A stretch of DNA of 64,000 bases from Ophiosphaerella korrae (Eukaryota; Ascomycota; Dothideomycetes; Pleosporales; Phaeosphaeriaceae): the NCBI GenBank assembly GCA_028456385.1, contig JALNQF010000004.1, positions 558,001-622,000 on the forward strand. Reading direction: 5' to 3'. The translations under genes and the position numbers were made by a program. Below, one piece after another: positions 40,898-52,925 of the stretch; the stretch's first letter is position 1, and every line of letters begins with the position of its first letter. The notes under the pieces are model-generated. The model worked only from the letters and a program-made list of their open reading frames with translations, was not told the origin of the DNA and made no database searches.

Positions 40898-43800
40898 CTA
40901 CAACGGTCGGCCTCCAACAAAGTCGCTCCATGACCTAACTTCGCTTGGAATACCTTCCTTCTTGGGCAGCTTCTCGCTCATGCATTGGGCGAAAAGAACG
41001 GCAGTCTATTAGGATATTAGCAACATAAAGATCATTTGTCCATGGTGTGAAGGCCTACCTTGGGCTCCATAAATAGTGGTACACCAAAGTCAACCGCGTT
41101 CCTCCTCATTACGTAGTCCTCGTCAAGCAGCCCGTTGGCCCTGTATTTCGACAAATTGAAGCAACCTCGGATATCGTATTTCTCGAATACGTCGCGTAGC
41201 TTCCGCTTGTCTTCCTTAGGGAACTCAATGACATCGACGCTGACACCTTCAGCATTCTTCTCAAGCAGAGCTTTGATATCCTTATTAGCGGCAAGGAATT
41301 TGTAGCCGAGCGGATGAACATATTTGGCTATCTGAATTAATGAGGTGGCGTGCAGGGCCCCATCAGTAGTATCGCCACCGAAAAGGAGGCCCTCGCCAGG
41401 TTGGGGGAGGCGGAAGTTCATCTGTGATTGAACGGATGTCCAGTATGCATCGATAAGATCTTTACCAAAGCATGCCATTTCACCAGTAGAAGACATCTCA
41501 ACACCCAGATAGGGATCTGCACCTGCTAATCTGGTCCAAGAGAACTGAGGAACCTTGGTGGCGACGTAGTTCCTCTCAACAGCCATGAGATCTGTAGGTT
41601 CTGGAATATCACGCCCGATGAGCGCCTTAGTAGCAACATCGATAAAGTTCGTGCCAAGTATTTTACTGACGAATGGGAATGAGCGGGACGCTCGCAGATT
41701 GCATTCGATAACCTTGAGGTTGGGTTCTGAGCCTTCAACTTCCTCCTTGATGATCTGCATATTAAAGGGACCGGTAATTTTCCAGGCCTTGGCTACCTTA
41801 TCGGCAATCTCCCTGACGCGCTTTTGAATACGCTTGTCGAGGTTGACTGGGGGAAGAACGAGCGTTGCATCCCCGGAATGAACTCCAGCATTTTCCACAT
41901 GTTCGCTGATCGCGTGTACAAGCACTTTTCCATTAGAAGCAACAGCATCGCAATCGATCTCCTGAGCACCATCAATGTATTGAGTAATCACAACAGGATG
42001 GTCGGGTGAGACAGACGAAGCAGCGAGCAATTTGTCCTTGAGCTCATGTTCGCTTCGAATGACTGTCATCGCCGCACCAGAGAGGACATACGATGGGCGA
42101 ACAAGAACTGGATATCCGACAGACTCGGCAAATTTCTTCGCCTCTTCATAAGAAGTAAGCTCTTTCCACGCTGGTTGGTCCACACCAATGGAATCTAGAA
42201 TGGATGAAAATTTGTGTCGATCCTCGGCCTTGTCAATGTCCTGGGGATCAGTCCCAAGAACCTTGGCTTTTCCAGATTCCTGGAGCTTGAGAGCGATATT
42301 CTGGGGGGCTTGACCACCAACAGACACAACCACACCACTACTGGTCTCCAGTTCGTATATGTCCATTACTCGCTCATAGCTCAACTCGTCGAAGTACAGC
42401 CTATCGGGGACATCGTGGTCCGTGGAATAGGTCTCCGGGTTATTACTGAGGGGGCTTTAGCATGCGTTACCGAATCGTGAAGATGTATGAGTGCAGACAG
42501 GAAGAAAAGGAAAAAAAGAAGAAAAATTCCGAGGGCGTCCAGAATATGATACTGCGAACTCCAAAAAGCATCCGAGGTGCTCAGTCAAGCCCGTCAGGGC
42601 TCAACTGGACAACGAATGCGGCCGCAGCAGCATCGCCGTCGTCATCAACATCGCAGTCGTTGATCTCAATAGCTCTATGCTTTTATGGCTCGGGGAGGCG
42701 GTGAAGCGCGTGAGGCGAGAGTGACGCGTAGCCAAACTATATGGCAGTGCATGCATTGCCATAAAGGCAGGGTGCTAATGTAAAGACTAATGAAGTGCTT
42801 CTAGGTGATTTCTACAACTAGGAGAAGTCTGGCAAGGGGCATTGAAGTAATGAGCCTCGGACAGCAGGACAACGTCCAACGCGAATGGCGAAATCCAGAC
42901 ACCAGGAAGACGATTCGTAGTTTAGTAGGCGGCATCCGAGTGGCGATTCCAGAGCGAAGAAAGATGAGTCCATATCCAGGAAAGAGTACATAAAGGTGAA
43001 TCGAATAGAAAAAGAGGTGATATCTGGGGCACACCGGGAACAAAGTGATGTCTTCAAAAGATGTGGATAGAAAAGGAATTTTAACTTACTTGATCATAAT
43101 AGTCTTCTTGCTAAGCTGTTTGAGTGCAAGGACAGCACTGACAGCGCACCAATCGAACTCGACGGAGCTACCGATACGGTAGACACCACTTCCAAGAACG
43201 ATGACACCGTGGTCGTCGAAAGTGACATCGTGGGATGTGGCATTGTATGTAGTGTACTAAATGAAGGCGTATGAAATCAGTATGTATCTCACATGCATCT
43301 TGTAAATAGACGTGACTTACGAGATAGTTCGTATCAGCGGGGAACTCTGCAGCCAATGTGTCAATCTTCTTGACCCATGGTCGAATGCCGAAGCTTTTCC
43401 TGCGTGCGCGGACCTCGTCTTCAGTGCTGCCGACAGCTTTTGCGATTTGCTTATCTGCAAAGCCGAGTTTCTTTGCCTTAAGAATAATCTCCTTCTTTAG
43501 GCCAAAGAGGCTGCCAATGCCTTGAAGCTCGTGTGTGCAATCGACGATGTTTTGAAGTTTATGCAGGAACCATTTATCAATTTTGGTAAGATCATGAATT
43601 CGATCCACAGAATAGCCTTTGTGGAACATGGCTTGACCAACAGCAAGCCATCGGCGATCTGTAGGGTTCTTTAGCTCCTCATCGAGACTCTCGCCATACT
43701 TTTCGCCCTGGAAACCGTCAAACTTGGGGTCAACTTGTCGGCACGCCTTCTGGAATGATTCTTCGAATGTACGGCCGATGGCCATAACCTCGCCGACTGA

Positions 43801-45235
43801 TTTCATAGAGCTGCCAATATCGCGTTTGACATTTTGGAACTTTGAAAGGTCCCATCGAGGCATCTTCGTGACAACGTAATCCAGACTGGGTTCAAAATTC
43901 GCCGTTGTAGTCTTTGTGACGGCGTTGGGAAGTTCAGGTAGGGTGTGACCGAGACCAATCTTGCCCGCTGTGTAGGCCAGTGGGTATCCAGTCGCCTTTG
44001 AGGCCAATGCTGAAGAACGAGACAAACGAGCATTGACTTCAATAACCCTGTAGTCCAGACCATCCGGTTGGAGCGCATATTGCACATTGCACTCGCCAAC
44101 CACGCCCAAGTGACGCACGATCTTGATCGATGCTGAGCGAAGCATGTGGTATTCCTCGTCGCTAAAAGTTTGACTAGGTGAGACAACAATACTGTCACCA
44201 GTGTGCACACCCAAGGGATCAAAGTTCTCCATGTTGCAAACTGTGATGCAGTTGTCACTCGCATCGCGCACGACCTCGTACTCTGCTTCTTTCCAGCCCT
44301 TCAATGATTTTTCGACCAGGATTTGAGGTGAGAGGGTTAGCGATCGAGCAGACAGATCTCTGAGTTCTTCTGCATTATTTGCAAATCCAGAACCAAGACC
44401 GCCGAGAGCATATGCAGCTCGAACGATGATGGGATATCCGACCTTCTCTGCTGCTTCCAATGCTTCATCGATTGAAGAAACAGCAATTGACTTGGCGATA
44501 GGAATATCGATCTCATCGAGCGCGCGCGCAAATAGGTCACGGTCTTCACTGGTCTCCAGAGTCTTGACGCTTGTTCCGAGGACTTTGACTCCATATTTCT
44601 CAAAGATGCCTTTCTTGTTCATCTGCACACCTAAGTTCAAGGCCGTTTGACCACCGAAGCTGAGGAAGATGCCGTCAGGCTTCTCTTTCTGGATAACATA
44701 TTCGACGTATTCGGGTGTAACAGGTAGGTAGTAGATTTCATCAGCGAGCACATGTGATGTCTGGATGGTTGCAATGTTAGGGTTCACAAGAACTGACTTA
44801 ACGCCGGCTTCTTTCAGAGCTTTCAGAGCCTGAGCTCCTATCACGGGGTTAACATGCGAATTTCTGTATGCGGGAAGCAATCATATTGAACATACCCGAA
44901 TAGTCAAACTCTCCAGCTTGACCAATGCTAAGCCCACCGCTTCCAATGACGAGGACCTTCTTCACATCAACCAGATCTTTTGCGCTGGCAATAGCGCCGC
45001 TATTGAAATAGGCCTGCGCGTTGGGCGCCTCTTGTGTCTTATTGCACGACGCGGCGACCTTTGAGAAAGCTCGTAGCTGTCGGTAAACTGCAGGTGAGTC
45101 ACCGGTTGCACGAAGAGACGTCAATGGCCTCGCTATCCGGGATGTGAAGCCTCGGGAGGATAAAGAAGGGGTCAATGAGCGATACTGGCTTGTCAGAGTG
45201 GGTGCGCGACGTGCCAGACGCAAGCAAAGCGCCAT
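40898..45235 (-). CDS. CPA2: Carbamoyl-phosphate synthase, arginine-specific, large chain (mitochondrial)
   Basis: This chain makes carbamoyl phosphate from ammonia, bicarbonate and two ATP, with the small glutaminase subunit, for arginine synthesis. Five exons are inferred: 45235-44896, 44837-43321, 43256-43090, 42445-41059 and 41005-40908, with the last running on to the stop at 40900-40898, giving 1172 aa. The N-terminal 70 residues are Arg/Ser/Leu-rich without acids, a mitochondrial transit peptide. Synthetase block 1 shows [40 protein letters not shown] and [20 protein letters not shown]. Block 2 shows [60 protein letters not shown] and [20 protein letters not shown]. An MGS-like allosteric region ends the protein. 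There is no fused aspartate transcarbamylase, so this is not the pyrimidine enzyme. Intron 3 (43089-42446) is 644 bp, exceptional here. Confidence 0.95.
42446..43089 (-). other. Long (644-bp) intron of the CPS large-chain gene
   Basis: Donor GTAAGT at 43089 and acceptor CTCAG ending at 42446. Joining the flanks gives [16 protein letters not shown], matching the invariant INxNPET block, so no coding residue is missing. The other introns in this gene are 53-64 bp. The interior shows A-rich (42500-42535) and CAG/CGTC-rich stretches and no recognised gene. Confidence 0.85.
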
Positions 45236-45913
45236 CCTTGTAGGCGGTCAAGCAGCAGGGGAGCTTGGAGCTCAAGAAGGTCGTATGATTAGGTCGACCG
45301 CGCACAATGTTGGTCGTCAAGGCCTGGAAGACACAATTGAGAGCTGCTAGAGCTCAAGCTCAGCGAAATAAAGGGCCAATGACTCTTTGGGAGATTTGTG
45401 AACAAATTCGCGGGGACGACGTAGAGCTGCGGCGCCAAAATTTACCTGATTCGCCAACTCACCAATGATGTGCGCTCCGATACCGTCCAGTCAACCGATA
45501 AGATCCCAGGCAGTCAGAGGCCGCTTATGTCAAAAACATTACGATAGTGCACATTTGCAAATCATAGTACATGCAATTTCAGGCCTTTAGTATTGCCAAT
45601 AGAGCTCGTATAAACATGGATCGATCAGCTTATATGTACTGTATTGAGTCTTATGGCGGACTGTATCCACGCAATAGATCCGATTCCGGCGAGCATAATG
45701 ACTACGGCTCGCATGCTTGAATAAATTTTTGAAATTATCTCGCAGGGCTTTTCGTCATTGACAGGGGTCTTCGGGTAGAGCTACAGGCCTCCAATAGGCC
45801 TAGTCTTCTATTCAGCCTGCAGTGTTGGGTGTTGGACACCACATCGCCTGCATGTGCCCCAAAGTAGACCCAGAACCTTAGTTGACAAAGGCCTTGCGAA
45901 AAGCCTAATACTC
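45236..45913. other. Intergenic region, CPS promoter / lcl3 3' end
   Basis: 678 bp. Both neighbours are on the minus strand, so this holds the lcl3 3' UTR and the CPS promoter. I saw no arginine-peptide-like upstream ORF; that control is known for the small subunit gene. No coding sequence was accepted. Confidence 0.45.
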
Positions 45914-46788
45914 TCACGCTGCCTTTTTCTGTTTTTCTGCTGCAGCATGCCGAGCCTTGTATTCCCGTGGGCTTTCTAGTGGCTTTGTACTTCCTCCAGT
46001 TAACCTCTGTCGTAAAGTCGCTTTCGCCCACATTCCAACTTTCTGCGCTTTAGCTTTCTCCTCGGCTGCGCGGTACTTTTCTTCTGAGGTGCCAAATTCA
46101 GCGCCGCTCTTTGCTTCGTAAACAGTTGCCAATCCCACCCTCAGCATTTCTAGGCCAACATCTTGTCTGAACAACCACTTGCGCACATATACTTGCGCTA
46201 CCACCCGATCATACTGATCGCGCCTGTATATGTATGCACGAACTCGTCGATTGTGAATAAGATTGATCAGCCATTCATGAGCCTCTTTTGCGTATGGCTG
46301 TGCCTCTCGTCCCCAATGCGCAAGCTCTGGGGCGTCGACACCAGCGATCCGTATGTGGAGCTATGTCTAGTTAGTCATCCTGAATATGAATAGAAAAACT
46401 GTAATCTGAGGTCAGAAACACGGCAAAAACCTACTGTCTGATTGGCAAGACTATCTCTCTTCGTCGGTACCTGCTTCCAGGGCAGCAAACCCCAGCCTGC
46501 TATCTTCCCACCAGGCGTGTGATATAACCGAAAGTTGTCTGCATCGCCGACGCTCGTGACCTGACCAAACAAGCTTTTGCGTCGGAAGTAACCCGGTTTG
46601 ATATGATTGACGCTTGGGATTCGCCGTAGATATGTTTTATACAGGCGGACAGCAGTAACTGTAGTAACTGTCAACACGAGGGACGATGCCGCGATTTTGT
46701 GCCATTCGCTCGACTTTAATGAATCAGTCAATGACTCGGAAGCTTCCTTCTTCTTGTCGTCTTCGGCGCCTGATCCAGGCCATCGCAT
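45914..46788 (-). CDS. lcl3: Probable mitochondrial membrane endonuclease Lcl3 (SNase domain)
   Basis: Lcl3 proteins are fungal membrane-anchored staphylococcal-nuclease-like proteins assigned to mitochondria. Two exons, 46788-46435 and 46360-45914, flank a 74-bp intron (GTAGGT...CTAAC...ACATAG), giving 266 aa, the family size. A membrane segment lies at about 32-50 ([19 protein letters not shown]). The SNase fold follows: [40 protein letters not shown] (catalytic Arg and metal Asp region), [33 protein letters not shown] and [20 protein letters not shown]. The tail is Lys-rich ([11 protein letters not shown]). The start chosen is the ATG before [13 protein letters not shown]; an in-frame upstream ATG (46929) would add 47 residues lacking family character. 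Conserved Arg/Glu/Arg residues suggest an active nuclease. Confidence 0.92.
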
Positions 46789-48444
46789 TGTTTGTTCTGC
46801 GAAGGTGTTGGGGTAGTGGTTGTGGGGAAAGTCTTGTCGCACGCACGAACCTGAAGGTGCAGGGATGCAGCTGTTGACTGCCCGAGCCCAAAGCCGAGCG
46901 GTCTCACATGACTGATCCTCAATGGTCACGATACTTCGAACAATAGCAGATGCAGTATGTAGTGTATGGTATGGATTTCAAACTGAATTGTCTTGCTATA
47001 TTTGCAGAATCACAAAATTTCACACATTTTCTTGCTATCATTTAACCTCAACCCTAGAACCATGAGGAAGATGCCCTGTATCCTGGAGCATGCGACAAAA
47101 ACCAAATGTTGGGATGAAAGCTTTGAAACGGTATATTGAAAGCTCTGGGGACTTGATCTATACCCGTTGCTGTAGTTTGATCCAAACACAATAGACATAG
47201 CCCCATCCTTTTTGTATAAACTGCAAGAAGTAGGATAAATACTACCCATATACCCAGACGTAGGGAAACAGGGTGATCAGAATATGTGCAGGGCACTTGT
47301 ATCGCCCCTGTCAGTCGATATAATATGCTGGATTCTATACCTTCGAACATGCGCTTGCCCACTGCTGAGTTGAGTGATATATTCCAAAGCTCAGCATGAA
47401 ACAAGGGTAATTATAGGTAGCTGCCAAGAGATGTGGTGGGTGCTCATCTGCCTTGGAGATAATTGCCAGAATGCCTCCTCATTTGGATTTGATTTCTGCG
47501 GCAACAAGCACGGTATCAAAACTGCCGTATGTGGGTGGTGTATAGTGATAGCAAGCAACGATCTAAACGGAGGTAATGTAAACAGCGTCTGCATAAGAGA
47601 TCTGCTCATGGGTGCTCGATTGTCGAAACGCTGCCGTTTGTAATCCACGTTAGCTGTATACAACGCGGCAGCACCAAAGCGACCATCAGGTCAGGACTCG
47701 CGTAGAGACCATGATATATACCCTGTGTTTACTTACGATTCAATAATTCCTTTATCCCCCAAGAAACTATACTTCATCTCCAATCTTTACTGTTGTGATA
47801 GAGAATTTTCTCATATCATCCCTGTCAGCTCTTGACGGGGACAAAAAGGATACCAAGGTAAAGTAATCCAAACACCACAAAAAACGTATCCTGCTTCACG
47901 GCTCAATTGACTTCTCCAGTGGTACAGACTGACGAGATATGATAGTAGGTTGTCAATGCGCCGTGTGGGGTATCGCTTCGATAGGAGGGGGGTTGCACCG
48001 TGGTCGTGCATGGACAGTATCGATTCGTCAGCTATCAGGATCCAGGCTAGAGATCACAACGTATAGCCCACTAGTAACATCCATCGCTAGAATTATCTAT
48101 GATGATCAAAGCAATGCAGAAGGTATGATGTGGACCAGTTAGGCGCGCATAGCATGAGGTTGAAGAATACAGGGTTGGCTTGGACGCCAGAGCGCCCGAA
48201 CTAGGAATGGCTAAGCTTTCATGCCTCGCACCTCAAGTTGACAGCTTGAGGGGCATCCATTCATGCATCCACCCTCTTTCATCTTTCTAAGAACCAACTT
48301 CTCCATGCTTATAAATTTCGAGCCCATTCTCTATCCTGCTCGGACCACTCTCACTTCCAGACGATTGGTTGATAGCCACCTGTAGCCCATTCTCGGTTGT
48401 ATCAGGTGGCTCATGCGACTTCGTTCATCTGCACTGCCGCCATC
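46789..48444. promoter_or_regulatory. 1.65-kb divergent intergenic region lcl3 / LSD1 gene
   Basis: A long upstream region for both genes. A TATAAA at about 48310-48315, roughly 130 bp before the chosen LSD1 start, is a core-promoter candidate. Short frames inside are not protein-like. No repeats or RNA genes were recognised. Confidence 0.45.
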
Positions 48445-51400
48445 ATGTTCTCCACATTCGCATCGACAACCGATTCCAGCGCACTCGATGACGGCTCGTA
48501 CCTATTCGATCAATCTAATGATGACCTTCTATCAATGCCGTTGTCCAACGATAGCATACATCTGAAAGGAAGCATCGCTCCTATATCCGGGCTTAGTAAC
48601 CTGGAATACGGCAGAGAGTCGGCTTCATCATCCGTGCACTACGGCGATTCCCATGATACATCGGAGCTCAGTACTGGTCATTTGAGTGGGAGAGAAGAGC
48701 GAGAAGGCTCAACTCCTGGTGGCTTCATCCATGGCTATGGATCCAATTACACCCCTTCGCCATTACAGTATCCTTTTGCACCATATGCAACTGCAGGAAA
48801 TGGCCTAAATAAATCGGAAAATCAATCAAATTCGAACTTCAACGGCAAAACTATATACAAAGTTGCCGACGAGCCTGTTACCTCCCATGAAAAGCATCCA
48901 CTAAAGGTGCAAAAACCACCAGGCACTCAGACATTCATGGAGAGGACGCCGCAGAGCTTGAGTCGCGACTCTCAGTCTTCATCAACTCCAGAGATTACTC
49001 AGGCTCAGGGGAAGCCCACCAAACATCGCAGGGTAAATTCTAATTCGAAAGAAAAGACAATTGAACTTAAAGCAAGCTCAAGCATACCGACAGATATCTC
49101 ATGGCCAGAGTTTGCAAGGCAAAGTATTCTAGCAGCCGAAAACAGTCTCCTGAACCCTTTTGCCTTGCACCCAGCAGAGTACAAACTTTTACGAGATCAT
49201 GTTAATCGTGCACAAGTCACCATCTACCTGAACATTAGGAACGCCATCCTGAGATTATGGCATCGAAACCCGTTAGTGTACGTCTCTCCTGAAGAAGCCG
49301 CGGGCTGCGCGCGCGACAAACGATATTTCGGCCTCGCGAATATAGCATATTTGTGGTTGCTGAGGCATGGTTATATTAATTTTGGATGTGTTGAAATACC
49401 AGACAATGCCACCTCAATCCCACGAACCAAAACTAAAAGCACGAGACGAACAATTATTGTTGTTGGCGCGGGCATGTCTGGGTTAGGATGTGCACGGCAT
49501 CTAGAGGGGCTCTTTTCACAACTGGGGAACAAATTTGCAAATATAGGCGAACGTCCACCCAAAGTTATTGTTCTTGAGGCTCGACCGCGTGTGGGTGGTC
49601 GAGTTTATTCACATCCCTTTTTCAACCAGTCAGGGTCTACATTACCACCTGGCCATCGTTGTACCGCTGAAATGGGCGCACAGATTGTCACCGGTTTCGG
49701 GCACGGTAATCCTCTAAACGCAATTATACGGGGGCAGTTGGGTATCCCATACCATGGCCTACGCGATAATACGATACTGTACGACTATGACGGTACAGTT
49801 GTAGAGCGAACGCAAGATGCGTTAGTAGAGAGGCTTTACAACGATGTCTTGGAACGAGCCAGTGTATTTCGAAATAAGCCCACAGCGCAGAGGACAGTAG
49901 AGGGCGATCGGAACCTTATTCTGTTCGGGCGCGAGCCTAGCGATACTGGTAGTCCTTCAATCGCAGAGCTCGAACACTCGACTACTCCCCTATCGGCAAA
50001 CGATAAGAGCACGGCATCAACCACCGAGGAAAAGCCTACTTCTGGAGTAGAGAAGCTAGCAGGAAGAGCATACCAGCTGAGTGCTGGTTTCGATGCAAAT
50101 ATTACAGCAGCAGAAGCGCTGAAAAATATGGGCTGGACATTGAAGCATGGTGCATCCCTGGCACAATCGCTGGATCTTGACACAATTGCGCAAGCCACCG
50201 AATATCCGACTCTAGGACAGACGATGGATGAAGGTCTGAGACAATATCAAAGTTTAGTTGATATGCGGCCGCGAGACATGCGCCTACTCAATTGGCATCA
50301 CGCCAATCTCGAATATGCGAATGCGGTAAATGTCAATCAGCTTAGTTTGAGCGGGTGGGATCAAGACATAGGGAATGAGTTTGAAGGACAGCATACCGAG
50401 ATTATTGGTGGTTACCAACAGGTTCCACGTGGGTTGTGGCAAGCTCCTAGCAAGCTAGACGTCCGTTTCAACACTCCAATCAAGTCAATACACTATGATA
50501 CCGAAGAACAGCAAATCGGAAGAGCTGTAAGGATCGAGTGCAAGAATGGTGAAGTGTACGAAGCAGATAAGGTCGTTCTCACTACTCCACTTGGAGTGCT
50601 AAAGTCCGGGTCCATCTCGTTTCAGCCTTCACTTCCGGATTGGAAGCAAGGTGTTATTGAACGTATGGGCTTCGGTCTTCTCAACAAGGTCAGTCATCGA
50701 AATTAGTCAGGTGCAGTCACTTTTAACACGTACAATAGATTGTCCTTGTGTATGAAGAGGCGTTTTGGGAACCTGATCGGGACATGTTTGGGCTGCTTAA
50801 CGAGGCTGAAGACGAAGCAAGTTTACGACCGGAAGATTACACCGCAAAACGAGGACGATTTTACCTATTCTGGAACTGCTTAAAAACAAGTGGGAAGCCC
50901 GTACTTGTGGCGCTCATGGCAGGTGAATCTGCGCATTATGCCGAAGCAACCTCAAATGACCAGCTTGTCAAGGAAGTCACAGATCGCCTCGACTCGATGT
51001 TTGCGCCAAACCCCGTGCCACTCCCATCCGAAGCAATAGTCACGCGGTGGAAGAAAGATCCTTTTGCTTGTGGGAGTTATTCATACGTTGGACCTAAGAC
51101 CCGGGCAGGCGACTATGATGTTATGGCGCAACCCCATGGGCCACTGCACTTTGCTGGCGAGGCCACATGCGGGACGCATCCTGCAACAGTCCACGGTGCA
51201 TATCTGTCAGGCTTGCGTGCTGCAGCAGAGGTGTCAGAAGCACTTATCGGGCCAATTCAAGTACCCCATCCGCTGGTGGACAAAAAGAGTATCAAGGTCG
51301 AACAATCACTGGGCACTTCTATAGTTGATTCTAAGCGCAAGCTCGAGCCTGCTGTAGGCTCATCACAAGAGAGTAAACCTGTGCGAGTACAGCGTGACGA

Positions 51401-51857
51401 AGACTACGAGGCAGCAATTATTGGTGCTATCTTGGAGCAACTTGGAGAACGCCCAATCAAGCCAGGCCGGTCAGGGGTAAATCCATTCCTGCTCTATACG
51501 AAAGATTTTTGGTACGTGTGCAAGAAAGAGTGCGATGATGCACGCAAGGCGTCAACGTGCAATCCAGAAGCGAAAGCATCCAAGCAGGAGATTCGCACGG
51601 CGATTGGGCTGAGGTGGCGCACGGCAAGCGAGGAGGTCAAGAAGCCGTACCTGGACCAAGCGACGAATGCAAGGGAAGATGCAACAGCCCACGCAACAAG
51701 CTTCAAAGAGCAGGTTGGCACATGGGACAAAGAAGCGGCGCGGATACGAACAGAGTACATCCAGAACAACCCGCCATCCAACGGAAACGAGGATGTGATA
51801 CTCAACAGCCGCACGGCAATTGAGCTGGGGGCGGGCAAGCGATTGCGGCGACTGTGA
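48445..51857 (+). CDS. lsd1: LSD1-type histone demethylase (SWIRM, amine oxidase, HMG box)
   Basis: LSD1 homologues are FAD-dependent lysine demethylases acting on methylated histone H3 in chromatin complexes. Two exons, 48445-50688 and 50739-51857 (donor GTCAGT, acceptor ATAG), give 1120 aa. An in-frame ATG at 48397 would add 16 residues. The N-terminus is Ser-rich and disordered. SWIRM at about 215-315 includes SWPEFARQSILAAENSLLNP and LANIAYLWLLRHGYINFGCV. The Rossmann site at about 335 reads RTIIVVGAGMSGLGCARHLE, then PKVIVLEARPRVGGRVYSHP. The oxidase core continues with VVLTTPLGVLKSGSISFQPS and, after the splice, VLVYEEAFWEPDRDMFG and LHFAGEATCGTHPATVHGAY. An HMG-like box at about 990-1065 (NPFLLYTKDFWYVCKKECDD, then WRTASEEVKKPYLDQA) is typical of fungal LSD1. 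A Ser/Thr-rich insert replaces the animal Tower helices. Confidence 0.94.
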
Positions 51858-52925
51858 CGGTGACGGTGTTTGTGGGTTTGCTCCGTCTTGTATTATCTAT
51901 GTGTTTATAAGGGCCAACATGTTTAGAGGGGGTCGGTCACGGCTGTGTCCGGAGAAAGAGCTTGCCATGGCTTGCCATGTGGAAGGGGTAGGGGAGGTAA
52001 TGTGTAGTAGGAGTAGCATCAGCAGATAGTTTGTTGGTGCCTCAGGCAATGAAGGAGACTGCCAATCGTGGGCGTGACGTGACCGGCAACGTGCCGTGAT
52101 GACTCGCAGCCCTACCAGCTCGAGTGTGACTGTGAGTGGCGGCGATGTCGAATCACGGCTGCATGTCACGACCGTGGTGGTGGAGGCGCTAGGCTAGGAG
52201 GAGATTGAGCAGGATGCCAAACTGCAGGCAAGCACTGGTGGCGCGCCGCTTGGCCTGGAGGAGGAAGGCAGACGGGGAGGTGAATTTAGCCAGCAGCCAT
52301 GTCGTGTGGCGGCAATCAGGAGGGTTGCTGGCAGGAATGGTGGTGTTGGCGGTGTTGGTGCTATGGGGGCTGGACAGGGACGGGTCAACGGCCAGCGAAG
52401 AGGGTGGTGCACTGGTGGTGCACCGGAGCTGGCCATGCCCAGCGGTTTGGGACTTTGGAGCGCCCCACCGATGGCCAACGGTTCTGCCGGCGGGCCATCC
52501 AATGCGCGGCCGTGGTGGTGCGGTGATACCAGCGAGACGGGCATGCTGCCTCGTGGGGTTTCGCTTCTCCAGGGAATGGGAACGGCGCATCGGCCAACGA
52601 CGTGCCTAGCTGCTCACTCCAACCCAAGCCTCGTTCTCGGCATCGGCTCTGCTTGCTCTCGCGCTGTCGGTCCTGTCCTGTGCGGTGCGGCGCTGTGCTG
52701 TGCTGCCGTGTCCTGTCCTGGCCATCCACCTCCCATCTCCCATCGCTCTGCTCTGCCTCTTCTGCAGTGCAGCCGCCCTCCCATGCTGCCCGCGCCCCCT
52801 TCCCAATGCCCATGCCCGCTGCCGCCGCCGTCTTCTAGAACAGGTCCGCGCCGCATGCTCGACACCCGTCGCCCGCCTGCCCCCTCCGTCTCTGTCGCCG
52901 CAGCCTGGCCGCCGCGGCTCCATCC
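51858..52925. promoter_or_regulatory. 1.07-kb upstream region of creB
   Basis: The first 150 bp or so are the LSD1 3' region. A GC-rich creB promoter and leader follow. A CTGTGCTG/TGTCCTG tract at about 52670-52735 resembles the larger tract at 26620-26735. Many open frames cross this GC-rich DNA on both strands, but none shows a conserved domain. No TATA box is clear. Confidence 0.45.

Noticed and set aside
46789..46929. 47-residue N-terminal extension of Lcl3
   Set aside because: The extension lacks the family start MRWP-type context and looks like translated leader; the internal ATG gives the usual size.
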